Shown here: in pieces, positions 1 to 8,522 of the stretch
How the letters are laid out: each line of letters begins with the position of its first letter
Numbering within the stretch: position 1 is the stretch's first letter
Assembly (NCBI GenBank): GCA_022428005.1
Contig: JAKMDI010000022.1
Span: 1 to 64,000, forward strand
Reading direction: 5' to 3'
From: Flavobacteriaceae bacterium
GTDB taxonomy: Bacteria; Bacteroidota; Bacteroidia; Flavobacteriales; Flavobacteriaceae
Length of the DNA stretch: 64,000 nt
The notes under the pieces: generated by a model
Told to the model about the DNA's origin: nothing
The model's database searches: none
What the model saw: only the letters and a program-made list of their open reading frames with translations
Position numbers and translations under genes: made by a program

Positions 1-477
1 TTTTTCAAAATTTTCTTTAAACTTATTATAATCTTTGTTTAAATAATATGAACCCAGTCTATAAAATACATCACTGTTATCTGGATTTAGTAATGCAAGT
101 CTATTTAAAAGTAAAAGCTTCTCCTCATCATTTTTTACCCTAGATAGATCAATAAATATTTTTTCTGTCTCAGAAGCATTATTATAATTTTTATAAGCTC
201 TTTTGGTGTAATTATTTTTTTTAACAATGTTAGTTTCATTAATATCTAGACATGCCATTATAAAATTTGGGTCTATTCTTAGGCATGCCTCAAAATCTAG
301 TTTGGAGCCAACATAATCTCCACGTTGTGATTTTAACCTAGCGCTTTTATAAAGCTCATAAGCTTTTTCATTTTTAATTGAAAGCTTATAAGGAGTATCA
401 GAAGTTTTTTCTAAACTCTCAGAACATGAAATAAAACTTATCGATGAAATGAGGATTATTATAATTAGTTTCTTCAT
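1..477 (-). CDS. TPR-type lipoprotein, partial (3' part outside window)
   Basis: The reading frame opens at the ATG at 477 and runs off the window edge, leaving 159 N-terminal residues. The N-terminus is a lysine-containing hydrophobic signal ending in a lipobox-like FISC, so the protein is probably an SPase II lipoprotein. The following residues (AYELYKSARLKSQRGDY, then CLRIDPNF) have the helix-pair spacing of tetratricopeptide repeats. The next gene upstream (482-2050) is a clear paralogue: both share the lipobox, a first TPR with LRIDP/LRLDP-F-MA, and a following DINE-N-I segment. The two are a tandem duplication four bases apart, probably co-transcribed. The function is unknown; TPR lipoproteins usually act as periplasmic or outer-membrane protein-interaction scaffolds. 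Confidence 0.8.
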   Translation of the reverse strand, partial: MKKLIIIILISSISFISCSESLEKTSDTPYKLSIKNEKAYELYKSARLKSQRGDYVGSKLDFEACLRIDPNFIMACLDINETNIVKKNNYTKRAYKNYNNASETEKIFIDLSRVKNDEEKLLLLNRLALLNPDNSDVFYRLGSYYLNKDYNKFKENFEK

Positions 478-481
478 TTTT

Positions 482-2050
482 TTATTTTTTTATTTTTTTA
501 TATAAATCTGAAGATCTTTTTACTATAAGTGCATTAAAAAGGTTTTGTATTGGGAGAAATCTTATTGAATCTAACACTTGACCTGCTTTATCAATTTCAC
601 CAGAATTTATATATGCTTGGGCTTTAAAATATAATGGATATCTAGCATTTACTTTTTCAAGCTTTTCAATCCCCTCATTCATGTTACCCTGCATGATGTT
701 TAAAATTCCATGAAGATCGTTAATTGGTCGATTTTCTTCAATAGCTGATTTGATATATTCACTAGCTTTCTTATAATTACCAATTAATATATTAACCCAA
801 GCCTCATTTCTGGTCTGCCAAAATGGGGTCAACTCAGTCCATCTAACTCTATCTCCCCCTCTAACTCCCGTTTGATTGATAATTTCATCAACTTCGTTTC
901 TTTTCCATCCATAAAACTTAATTAATTTATCAGATTGTTTTTTGTATTCTATAATTGATTGCTCAGCTCTATTCTTTTGATTAGCATGAGCATATATAAT
1001 TGCCTTGTGATAGTTGCCTCCAACCAGACACTTAAGTTTTTCCTCTTCAGTATAGCCGTACTCATTAATACTTGCAAGGAAACTGTCAATTGATTTAATT
1101 GCGTTTAAATAATCTCCAATATATATGTACGCATTAAAAAGTGAAAAGTGATTTAAAATATTTTGATTATTATTCTGTGATATATCAATGGCATGTTTAA
1201 TAGAATTTAATCCTTCATAATTCTGTCCTGACATTATGTAAAGATCTCCAATATCTTTAGTTAAGTTTACTTTTACAGATGATCCACGTTCATTTGATAT
1301 AATAAGCGCCTTTTTATATAATTCCAACGATTTATTATATCTAGATTGGTCTTCATCATTCATCGAATTTCTATATAATAAAGCCATCTGAGACAAAACT
1401 CTAATATTGTCAGGAAATTTATTGATTAACGAACTAGCATCCTTATCAAATTCATTATAAAATGAACTTTCATTCCTAAGCATAAAAGCCTTTCCAGCAC
1501 CATTATATTTATAATTTATATAATAATAATTTGCTTCTAGATTATTTGGATCTAACTCAATTGCTTTTTTGAAAAGGTTTTGTGCTTCAACGGTGTTATT
1601 TGACCACCAATAATGAGTTAGACCCTCCATTATATATCCCTCAAAATTATTTGGGTATTTTTCTTGAATTTTTTTGGCAAATTCCCGTCTATCTATTCTT
1701 CTTGGACTGGTAATGTAATCAAAGTATAGTTTTTCAAATTCACTAACTTTTTGGATAGAACCCTTAGCCTTATTTAAAAATGTTTGTTTTAACTTTATGT
1801 TATTTTCATTAATATCCGTATTGGCCATAAAAAAATCAGGATCTAATCTTAATGCTGACAAAAAGCCTTGCTTAGCTTCAATATATTCACCATTAAATAA
1901 TTTTAATTTAGCATCTTGGTAAAATTCAATTGATTTTGGATTTGAAGATTGGATGTCAATGGATTTTTGGTATGTTTTTTTCTTTATGACCTTATCAGAA
2001 CAAGAAAAAAACATTACAAAAAGAACCAAACAAAAATTGGTTAATCTCAT
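482..2050 (-). CDS. TPR-repeat lipoprotein
   Basis: This protein of 522 residues starts with a signal peptide ending in FFSC (lipobox; Cys about residue 17), so it should be lipid-anchored. At least two recognisable TPR units occur near residues 40-75 (LKLFNGEYIEAKQGFLSALRLDP) and 135-175 (AQNLFKKAIELDPNN), with further helix pairs near residues 230-300 (LELYKKALII, GLNSIKHAIDIS) and more degenerate repeats to the C-terminus. No catalytic domain is visible. It is the full-length paralogue of the partial gene at 1-477 and lies in an AT-rich stretch of accessory genes, 48 bases downstream of a membrane protein gene on the same strand. The role is unknown; protein-protein scaffolding at the cell envelope is the family expectation only. 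Confidence 0.85.
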   Translation of the reverse strand: MRLTNFCLVLFVMFFSCSDKVIKKKTYQKSIDIQSSNPKSIEFYQDAKLKLFNGEYIEAKQGFLSALRLDPDFFMANTDINENNIKLKQTFLNKAKGSIQKVSEFEKLYFDYITSPRRIDRREFAKKIQEKYPNNFEGYIMEGLTHYWWSNNTVEAQNLFKKAIELDPNNLEANYYYINYKYNGAGKAFMLRNESSFYNEFDKDASSLINKFPDNIRVLSQMALLYRNSMNDEDQSRYNKSLELYKKALIISNERGSSVKVNLTKDIGDLYIMSGQNYEGLNSIKHAIDISQNNNQNILNHFSLFNAYIYIGDYLNAIKSIDSFLASINEYGYTEEEKLKCLVGGNYHKAIIYAHANQKNRAEQSIIEYKKQSDKLIKFYGWKRNEVDEIINQTGVRGGDRVRWTELTPFWQTRNEAWVNILIGNYKKASEYIKSAIEENRPINDLHGILNIMQGNMNEGIEKLEKVNARYPLYFKAQAYINSGEIDKAGQVLDSIRFLPIQNLFNALIVKRSSDLYKKIKK

Positions 2051-2098
2051 TGTTTTTGTTTTTTAGAAAAAATTATATATGTAAAAACTTATGGTTAA

Positions 2099-2629
2099 CT
2101 AAATATAAACTAATATAAAGAAAATTAAAAAGAAAACAATTGATCTAACTAAATTTTTAATCCCACTTCCAACGTACTTGAATTTAGTATCTGCTATTGT
2201 ACCTGTAACATAAGCCATTTGAGAGAGATGGACCTTATATTCATCATCATTGTCCATTAATTTTATAAGTTCATTTGAATAGTTACTTATTGAAGGCCAT
2301 TTTTTTTGAACATCCCCAAAAAAAAGCGGAGAAGGTTTTGCTGAAATTTTCAACCTTGGTAAAAAACAACTAATACAAGCGACAAAAGAACGAACTGTAA
2401 AAAAAATTCCGGGAACTAAAGCAATAATTTTCAAGTAAATCATTTTGTCCTCAAAACTAAAGCTGTATACATTTTCTTCGTCTAAAATATCAACTGTGTA
2501 AGCAATAGTTAAAAAAATACTATATATGGAAACTATTATACTTGCCTTTAATTCGGCGTGCTTTATTTGATCATAGTTGTACTTGATCAGCTGCCAGTAA
2601 TCATCGGTGATAAACTGATCAGAATTCAT
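2099..2629 (-). CDS. PycTM-like (Pycsar effector-type) membrane protein
   Basis: The protein has 176 residues. An N-terminal amphipathic segment leads into a first membrane helix (KASIIVSIYSIFLTIAYTV, about residues 28-46). A second helix follows near 66-88, then a PSPLFFGDV motif (about 99-107), a charged linker, a helix with SQMAYVTGTIADTKFKYV, and a final membrane helix at the very C-terminus. This order, especially K-A-S-I in helix 1, LFFGD, and the late Y-x(7)-K-K/F-Y segment, matches the Pfam PycTM/DUF5706 family. In that family it forms the membrane-damaging effector of cUMP/cCMP-triggered antiphage (Pycsar) systems. No nucleotide cyclase is adjacent here, so an antiphage role is inference from family membership; it may act with a distant cyclase or have another role. 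Confidence 0.6.
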   Translation of the reverse strand: MNSDQFITDDYWQLIKYNYDQIKHAELKASIIVSIYSIFLTIAYTVDILDEENVYSFSFEDKMIYLKIIALVPGIFFTVRSFVACISCFLPRLKISAKPSPLFFGDVQKKWPSISNYSNELIKLMDNDDEYKVHLSQMAYVTGTIADTKFKYVGSGIKNLVRSIVFFLIFFILVYI

Positions 2630-2667
2630 TTGTGGAAAGATGGATTAATAATTGAGTAGATAATTGA

Positions 2668-3570
2668 TTATTCAATTCTGCTGAAAAAAACGGCTGTTCC
2701 ATTCCCATTTAATCTATCAGGACCAAAAATTCGATAGGTAAAACCAGTTTCACTACTTAAATTTAATTTAGATTCTCTACTTGAAGCTCTACCTTTAAAA
2801 GCTTGTTGTGGTTCTTTGGTTCCATACTCATACATTTCTTTTAATGTGTTGTTGCCATATTCATATTTAACTAAAAGGCCAGAACCATTCCAATTATCTT
2901 TTCCAAGAGAATCAAGCCTAATTCTTTGAAAAAAAGTGGTTCTATAGTTATCAGAGAAAATTGAGAACCATATTGAAGTTTTGTCATTTTCCCTCCAAAC
3001 AGTTGTGTCTTTTGGCTGGAAATTTTTAAAATTAATCTCCTTTTTAATAGTATAGGCTCCAACAAGTGGATTTTTATTTTTTGTAAATGAATCAGCTCTT
3101 GACCATAATTCACCATTTCCGGTTCCATCATTACTTAAATTAAACTGAATATACTGATCACCACCGTAAATTATTTTTGCTGTGTAAGTACTATTAATTC
3201 TATTCATCCAATCAGCCCATCTAACTTTAGTTTTATCATCAACATTTAAAATATATTCAAAAAGAGTATCATTTTTCACCTGGTACTTTCCTTGAACAGC
3301 AGTTTCTTGGCCCACGTTTACTCCTAGAGAATCTAGCTTATCATTGTATCTAAACCAAACGAAATTTTCATTAGAGTATGTTTTAATCATTCTTCCTTTA
3401 TATTTTCCAATTTTTCCATCTCCAAAAAAAATTGTATCCACAGGTTTGCCGTCAACAAATTTGACATTTCCTATTCTATTCCATACACCTGAAATGGGTG
3501 ATGAATTATTTTGTTCATTTTCACAAGAAATTAAAGTGAATGAAATTAATATTAGAGTCAGATACTTCAT
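2668..3570 (-). CDS. Two-domain lipoprotein of unknown function
   Basis: This 300-residue protein has a lipoprotein signal (LISC, Cys about 16). The mature part looks like two copies of one beta-rich unit. Unit 1 (about residues 27-160) begins GVWNRIGNVKFVDGKPVDT; unit 2 (about 170-300) begins GAYTIKKEINFKNFQPKDT. Both carry a W-F core and a conserved R-x-DSLG turn (YNDKLDSLGVN and RIRLDSLGKDN). The pattern resembles lipocalin-like small domains, but no family is recognised with confidence. It is divergent from the gene at 3683 and upstream of the PycTM-like gene on the same strand (38-base gap). A TAnnTTTG box lies about 20 bases before the ATG. Confidence 0.65.
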   Translation of the reverse strand: MKYLTLILISFTLISCENEQNNSSPISGVWNRIGNVKFVDGKPVDTIFFGDGKIGKYKGRMIKTYSNENFVWFRYNDKLDSLGVNVGQETAVQGKYQVKNDTLFEYILNVDDKTKVRWADWMNRINSTYTAKIIYGGDQYIQFNLSNDGTGNGELWSRADSFTKNKNPLVGAYTIKKEINFKNFQPKDTTVWRENDKTSIWFSIFSDNYRTTFFQRIRLDSLGKDNWNGSGLLVKYEYGNNTLKEMYEYGTKEPQQAFKGRASSRESKLNLSSETGFTYRIFGPDRLNGNGTAVFFSRIE

Positions 3571-3589
3571 TATGGTTAATTTTATAAAA

Positions 3590-3597
3590 CAAATATA
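3590..3597 (-). promoter_or_regulatory. Candidate -7 box for the lipoprotein gene at 2668-3570
   Basis: Read on the minus strand the sequence is TATATTTG, an exact match to the Bacteroidota TAnnTTTG -7 consensus, 20 bases upstream of the ATG. No convincing TTTG -33 element is seen at the usual spacing, and the surroundings are AT-rich, so a chance match is possible. Confidence 0.4.
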
Positions 3598-3621
3598 AAT
3601 AAATTTTAAAACCCTAAGTAA

Positions 3622-3629
3622 TATCTTTG
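3622..3629 (+). promoter_or_regulatory. Candidate -7 box for the gene at 3683
   Basis: TATCTTTG matches the TAnnTTTG consensus 53 bases before the ATG of the outer-membrane-type protein. Together with the box at 3590-3597 it would make a divergent promoter pair. A -33 element is not clear. Confidence 0.35.
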
Positions 3630-3682
3630 TTGTTGTTCCCTAAAAAAAATTTGAAATTTACTAGCTTTAAATTAAAAAATTT

Positions 3683-4456
3683 ATGAAATCGAAAATTGTT
3701 GCACTTTTTTTATTGTTTAATTTTTATTCTTTTTCCCAATCATCTATTGTAAACACAGAAAGGAACTTTCATAGAATTGATTCTGTTTTTCATGTTTTTT
3801 CGGATTTTATGTTTGATATAAAAAAAGGAAATATTGACATGACCATACTTAGGTCTAATATCACTTTGGGATCTAAATTTGGCAATAATTTATTTAGGTT
3901 AACAGGAGCCTACAATGAAAACAACTTAAATGACAAAAAAGTTATTAAAAATGTAAGCTACCAAATAAGGTACAATCGTATGCATCTTGATAACAACAGT
4001 TTCTTTTTTTTTATACAAAATGGTGAAGATTTTCGAACATTTATTGATCAAAGATTTTTAATTGGAAGTGGATATAGAATTCACATTTTTAGAAAAAAAA
4101 GTAATTACTTTGATGTTGCTACAGGTTTAATGAGAGAGTATGAAAAATATCCTTCATATACTCATCAAGGAGAAAGTTATAATTCATCGTCTGCAAAAAG
4201 AACAAGATTCACATTTAACATATTTTCATCATTAAATCTTTCAAAAAATATAAAATCACATATAACTTTATATAGTCAATTTAACACTAAAACTTTTAAT
4301 GACTATCGAATTTTTGTAAATCAAAACTTTAGATTCATAGTAAATAAAAACTTCTCTACTTTTTTCAGAATATTCATAAATGAACCCTCTGTTAAGTACG
4401 TCAAAAAGGTGAAATATAATTCAGATTTGATTTTTGGGTTTAGTATAAATATATGA
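3683..4456 (+). CDS. Exported beta-rich, probable outer-membrane protein
   Basis: This protein of 257 residues has a signal peptide (positive start, hydrophobic core, cleavage near FSQ-SS about residue 19). The mature part is a run of alternating polar and aromatic strands (for example YNRMHLDNNSFFFFIQNG, RTRFTFNIFSSLNLS, HITLYSQFNT), ending LIFGFSINI with a terminal hydrophobic residue. This pattern is typical of a small beta-barrel and most resembles DUF481-type proteins, though that assignment is tentative. It stands alone on the plus strand at the end of the AT-rich block, 14 bases from the convergent gluconate permease gene. No enzyme function is suggested. Confidence 0.6.
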   Translation: MKSKIVALFLLFNFYSFSQSSIVNTERNFHRIDSVFHVFSDFMFDIKKGNIDMTILRSNITLGSKFGNNLFRLTGAYNENNLNDKKVIKNVSYQIRYNRMHLDNNSFFFFIQNGEDFRTFIDQRFLIGSGYRIHIFRKKSNYFDVATGLMREYEKYPSYTHQGESYNSSSAKRTRFTFNIFSSLNLSKNIKSHITLYSQFNTKTFNDYRIFVNQNFRFIVNKNFSTFFRIFINEPSVKYVKKVKYNSDLIFGFSINI

Positions 4457-4470
4457 ATTTACAATCTGCA

Positions 4471-5808
4471 CTACCCTATCCAAATACTCAACAATAAAAC
4501 CATAAACAGTCCTGTTACTCCGAGGATAGTGGTCATAAGTGTCCAGCTCTTAAAAGTCTGTCGTTCATCCATACCCAAATATTGACGTACCAGCCAGAAG
4601 CCAGAATCGTTTACATGAGAAAATATAGAAGCTCCAGAGGCGATGGAGATGGTGATAAGGGCCAATGAAATATTAGAATGACTGCTGGCAGGGGCCAATG
4701 GGGCAATGATTCCAGCGGCGGTAATCATCGCTACAGTAGAGGATCCTTGGAGTACACGGATCAAAGCTGCAATGCCAAAAGCCAATAGATAAATAGAGCT
4801 GTCTAACCGCGTAAATTCTCGTGCCAAATCCAATCCCAACTCAGAATCTATAAGTAATTGTTTGAGTACACCCCCCGCTCCTGTTAGCAATATGATGGTT
4901 CCCGCTGGCTCCATAGATTTACTGGCCACCTTAAAGAGATTATTTTTATGGTAATTTCCGCGAATGCCTAAAAAATACCAGGCCAGCAGGTTGGCAATGA
5001 TCAACGCTGCAAAAGGATGCCCCGTAAAATTTACAATACTTCTCCACCCTGAGGAAAGGCTTATAAAACCGGTGTCAAAAAAAGCTTTGAGAACGATCAA
5101 AAAAATGGGGAGTAACACGATGGTCAAAACACCTCCCACTCCGGGAAGTTTTTTGTGGGCATCACCCTCAGTAAAATAATCCGGTGTTTTTAAAAATATT
5201 TTACCCGCTATAAATTTTCCATATAATATTCCAGAGACAATAGCAGAGGGGATACCTACTATGATACCCATAACAATAATACTCCCCAAATCTGCTCCCA
5301 AAATTTTGGCCACCGCAACTGGACCCGGTGTGGGGGGGATAAAAGCATGGGTTACCGCCAACCCTGCCAGTAGTGGTAATGCATAGAACAGTAAAGACTT
5401 TTGGGTTTGCTTTTGCAAATAATAAACAATAGGAATTAGCAATACAAATGCAACATCAAAAAAGACAGGAATAGCTATAAAAAAACCGCTGAGTAACATG
5501 GTCCAGGACGCACGCTCTAATCCAAAACGTCCCAATAAATATTGAGCGATGGATTGTGCAGAACCTGTCACCTCCAGTAGGGCTCCAAACATGGCACCTA
5601 AACCCACTACAGTAGCCACATAACCAAGGGTTCCTCCCATTCCCTTTTCCACCGTTTTAAAAATCTGCGTCGCATCCATTCCCAAAAAAAGACCAATCGA
5701 AAGGGTGGAGATTAATAGGGCGATAAAAGCGGGAAGCTTAAATCTGAGAATCAGGACCAATAGAATGGTGATTCCTCCGATGAGCGCTATAATTGAAGTA
5801 AAATCCAT
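4471..5808 (-). CDS. gntP: Gluconate:H+ symporter, GntP family
   Basis: A polytopic inner-membrane transporter of 445 residues with about 12-14 hydrophobic segments. The family-typical segment ALIRVLQGSSTVAMITAAG (C-terminal half) and the early GYVATVVGLGAMFGALLEVTG are both present. The chosen start is the ATG at 5808, which overlaps the gnd stop codon in a TGATG arrangement (translational coupling). A longer frame exists but would run into gnd coding sequence. It is the last gene of the minus-strand operon containing gluconokinase and 6-phosphogluconate dehydrogenase, so gluconate or a close aldonate is the likely substrate. GntP relatives can also carry other sugar acids, so the exact substrate is inferred from context. 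Confidence 0.9.
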   Translation of the reverse strand: MDFTSIIALIGGITILLVLILRFKLPAFIALLISTLSIGLFLGMDATQIFKTVEKGMGGTLGYVATVVGLGAMFGALLEVTGSAQSIAQYLLGRFGLERASWTMLLSGFFIAIPVFFDVAFVLLIPIVYYLQKQTQKSLLFYALPLLAGLAVTHAFIPPTPGPVAVAKILGADLGSIIVMGIIVGIPSAIVSGILYGKFIAGKIFLKTPDYFTEGDAHKKLPGVGGVLTIVLLPIFLIVLKAFFDTGFISLSSGWRSIVNFTGHPFAALIIANLLAWYFLGIRGNYHKNNLFKVASKSMEPAGTIILLTGAGGVLKQLLIDSELGLDLAREFTRLDSSIYLLAFGIAALIRVLQGSSTVAMITAAGIIAPLAPASSHSNISLALITISIASGASIFSHVNDSGFWLVRQYLGMDERQTFKSWTLMTTILGVTGLFMVLLLSIWIG

Positions 5809-7208
5809 CAGCGTTCCCATGGGTAATGATGAAGATCTCCTGGATTTCCTCCGATGATTTGAAAACCATGCGCACCAAAAAAGTCCCTTTGGGCTTGGAT
5901 TATGTTGGCAGAGGATTTCCTCTGGGTCATTTGTTTGTAATACGTATGGGCTGCTGAAATACACGGTAGCGGAATCTCAGTGTTTACTGTTTCCGCAATA
6001 AAGGTTGCAACAGACGACCGATCAGAATTCAATTGATTCAAATATTGGGGATCAAAAAAAGGACCTAAACGATTCTCTAAAAATGGAGATAGTTGAACCA
6101 ATAGCTTTGATTTAATGATGCATCCAGCAGACCAAAGCGAACATAGTTTTTGCAAATCAATATTCCAACCAGCCTTTTCGGACATCTCCTCCACCAAATG
6201 AAAATGTTGATAATGGTTGACTGTTCTCGTAAATCGGAAAACTGCCCTGAGTAGATCTACTTCTAATTTTAAAGGCACATCTTCCTGCTGGGTTATCGAT
6301 AGGCCTTTGAATGCTTTTGAACGATTGGAGTTGAATCGAGAAAACAATGCTGCCGCTACCATACTGCAACTGTGAAAATCTTTGATTCCCGCAATCAGCG
6401 TCCATGATCCCGTTTGGTTATAAGACGCTTTATCAAGAATCCTATCCAAGACGTATCCCTTTTCATCTTTGGTTTTTAAAATTTTAATGGTAATATCCAA
6501 AAGATATGCATCAAACTCGTTTTTATTCCATTGCTCAAAAACGGCTGCAACTTCTGCATAGCCCATCTGCATTCCCTTGTGCATTACCTCAAAAAGTTCA
6601 GCGATAATTTGCATCTCAGCATACTCAATAGCATTGTGAACCATTTTCACAAAGTGCCCTGCTCCTCCACTACCAACATAATCACAAGCTTTTTCTCCCT
6701 CAGCGGTAGTGGCAGCCATCTCCTTCAAGAAATTTTCTGACAATGCATAAGCATCTTCCGAACCCCCTGCCATCAGTGAAGGACCGTGGAGTGCGCCAGC
6801 TTCCCCTCCCGAAATTCCCAAGCCCATAAAGAAAATCTGCTTTGACTGTAGCCTATTCAACCTGTTTTCTGTATCAGTAAAATGAGAGTTCCCCCCATCA
6901 ATTATCAAATCTCCAGGAGTTAAAAAGGGGAGCAACTGATCGATAATATGATCCACCGCAGCGCCTGCTGTTAGGTTGAGTAATATTTTTTTGGGGGAAG
7001 TCAAAGAATCTGCAAAAAGTTTAAGATCCTCAAAAGGTAAAGCACTTTCTAATTCTTCATATTGGTTGATTTTTTTTTGGGCAACATCCTCCTCTACACC
7101 CTTTGCAAAGCGGTTATACAAGGACAATGAAAAACCATTTCTCGCTAAATTTCTGGAGATCGAAGTTCCAATAACGCCGAGTCCAATGATTCCTATTGCT
7201 GTTTTCAT
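5808..7208 (-). CDS. gnd: 6-phosphogluconate dehydrogenase (decarboxylating)
   Basis: Oxidises 6-phosphogluconate to ribulose 5-phosphate with release of CO2 and reduction of NAD(P). The length of 466 residues is the usual long-form size. The N-terminal dinucleotide fold has IIGLGVIGTSISRNLARNGF (residues 7-26). The substrate-binding part has GGNSHFTDTENR, GISGGEAGALHGPSLMAGG and KMVHNAIEYAEMQ (catalytic Lys and neighbouring His/Asn in place). The C-terminal part is all-helical. Its start overlaps the gluconokinase stop by four bases and its stop overlaps the permease start, so the three genes form one translationally coupled gluconate module. Confidence 0.95.
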   Translation of the reverse strand: MKTAIGIIGLGVIGTSISRNLARNGFSLSLYNRFAKGVEEDVAQKKINQYEELESALPFEDLKLFADSLTSPKKILLNLTAGAAVDHIIDQLLPFLTPGDLIIDGGNSHFTDTENRLNRLQSKQIFFMGLGISGGEAGALHGPSLMAGGSEDAYALSENFLKEMAATTAEGEKACDYVGSGGAGHFVKMVHNAIEYAEMQIIAELFEVMHKGMQMGYAEVAAVFEQWNKNEFDAYLLDITIKILKTKDEKGYVLDRILDKASYNQTGSWTLIAGIKDFHSCSMVAAALFSRFNSNRSKAFKGLSITQQEDVPLKLEVDLLRAVFRFTRTVNHYQHFHLVEEMSEKAGWNIDLQKLCSLWSAGCIIKSKLLVQLSPFLENRLGPFFDPQYLNQLNSDRSSVATFIAETVNTEIPLPCISAAHTYYKQMTQRKSSANIIQAQRDFFGAHGFQIIGGNPGDLHHYPWER

Positions 7209-7687
7209 AAGCCTTTAATTATTTTTTCGACAATTAAATCTAAAGGCTGCGCAACATCGACTATTTGGGCGTAATCCGGAACTTCCAGGTCTTGGAATTG
7301 GGACCTGAGCAGCCCCTGAGGCATAAAATGATTCGAACGTTGGGAAAGACGCTGGTCAATAAGCTCGTAATTTCCTTTTAAATAAATCCAATTTGTGGCG
7401 ATTCCTTTGGTAAGCTTTTTTCTGTAAAGTTCTTTTAATGCTGAGCAAGCTAAAACAAGACCTTCCCCTCGGTTTTTAAGCAATAATTCATTCAGAGTAG
7501 CAATCCAAGGGAAACGGTCTTCATCACTGAGTGGCGTTCCCTCACGCATTTTGCACTTATTGGTTATGGGATGAAAATCATCAGCATCAAAAAAAGAATA
7601 ATTTAAGTTTTCTGCAAGTAGTTTACCTACGGTAGTTTTACCCGATCCACTAACCCCCATCAAAACAATCGTCTTTAGCTTTTTCAC
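7205..7687 (-). CDS. gntK: Gluconokinase
   Basis: A P-loop kinase of 160 residues that phosphorylates D-gluconate to 6-phosphogluconate, feeding the adjacent dehydrogenase. The Walker A motif is GVSGSGKTTVGKLLAE (residues about 12-27), followed by FFDADDFHP, the gluconate-binding signature of the GntK/shikimate-kinase-like group. REGTPLSDEDRFPWI and ACSALKELYR are also family motifs. Length matches the usual 160-175 residues. It is three bases downstream of the phosphodiesterase gene and overlaps gnd by four bases. Confidence 0.95.
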   Translation of the reverse strand: MKKLKTIVLMGVSGSGKTTVGKLLAENLNYSFFDADDFHPITNKCKMREGTPLSDEDRFPWIATLNELLLKNRGEGLVLACSALKELYRKKLTKGIATNWIYLKGNYELIDQRLSQRSNHFMPQGLLRSQFQDLEVPDYAQIVDVAQPLDLIVEKIIKGL

Positions 7688-7690
7688 ACT

Positions 7691-8461
7691 TTACCTTTTG
7701 GATATTTTGTCCATGAAAATAGACAGCCCCACGGGATCGTCTGTGTTGATAAAATCCAATCCCATAGCATAGAAGGTTTCCCAAGACATCGGTGTGTCGG
7801 GTATTCCCCAAAAACGAAAAGGTTTGCCCAGGGAATGGGCTTTGTCGATGATTGACTTAATTTTTTTACACTCCTCCTCAGTTAGTGGTTGCCTTCCATC
7901 CCAACGAGAATATTTTTTAAAATTAAGACTGATTAACGCCACTTTATCCCAGGCGATTTCATCTGCTACCCCCTCAAGGGATTGATGATCGAAAAATATA
8001 AAATCGGGAAACTCAACGTATTGGCTCACCTCTGGTCGATTCCCAGAAATGACAATTGATATATTTTTTTTCTTTATAATTTCAGGATATTTTTCAACAA
8101 CAGCAATCAGTTTGGCCAGAGTAGGCTGCGCCTCAGATTTAATGTCGACGAGCAATTGTAGGGTGGGGTTTACTTCCATACCCAGGCGGATCATTTTTTG
8201 AATGGGTTGAAGGTAGAGGTTTTCAATATGCCTATTTGAGATGATTTCTGAGGCACCATGGGTGACAAAAAGCGTGTCGTTTTTTAGAAGTACATCTGCT
8301 TCAACTGAACCAAATCCACAGGAGAGTGCTTTCCAAAAGGGAATATTTTGGTGGTAATCGTTGTGAGAATGCATTTTGACATTTATGTCGTTTTGACACC
8401 AACTCAATTGAAAAGTGAGGCACAAAATTCCAAAAAAAATAGTTTTAAATGGGAGGCTCAT
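7691..8461 (-). CDS. Exported PLC-like/GDPD-like phosphodiesterase
   Basis: The protein has 256 residues and an N-terminal hydrophobic signal ending LSWCQN. The Cys is not in a good lipobox, so SPase I cleavage is as likely as lipidation. The mature protein opens with KMHSHNDYHQ, then SVEADVLLKNDTLFVTHG. These are the two His-containing catalytic loops of the PLC-like phosphodiesterase TIM barrel (GDPD/PI-PLC and Aim6-type proteins). VDIKSEAQPTL and FRFWGIPDTPMSWETF complete the barrel. The substrate is unknown. It sits inside the sulfatase-GH20-gluconate operon, 3 bases from gntK, which suggests a role in breaking down a phosphodiester-linked sugar or lipid, but that is inference. Confidence 0.75.
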   Translation of the reverse strand: MSLPFKTIFFGILCLTFQLSWCQNDINVKMHSHNDYHQNIPFWKALSCGFGSVEADVLLKNDTLFVTHGASEIISNRHIENLYLQPIQKMIRLGMEVNPTLQLLVDIKSEAQPTLAKLIAVVEKYPEIIKKKNISIVISGNRPEVSQYVEFPDFIFFDHQSLEGVADEIAWDKVALISLNFKKYSRWDGRQPLTEEECKKIKSIIDKAHSLGKPFRFWGIPDTPMSWETFYAMGLDFINTDDPVGLSIFMDKISKR

Positions 8462-8522
8462 ATTCGGTGGTGTATTTTGAAATGCAACTAAATTTATTAA
8501 TAAATTTCACACCCCTTTAGTG

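Noticed and set aside
2099..4456. A full Pycsar antiphage operon
   Set aside because: No gene with a nucleotide cyclase fold is seen next to the PycTM-like gene; only the effector-type protein is supported.
5809..5964. A longer N-terminus for the gluconate permease
   Set aside because: It is read from the gnd coding region, is not membrane-like, and the ATG at 5808 gives the coupled TGATG overlap.
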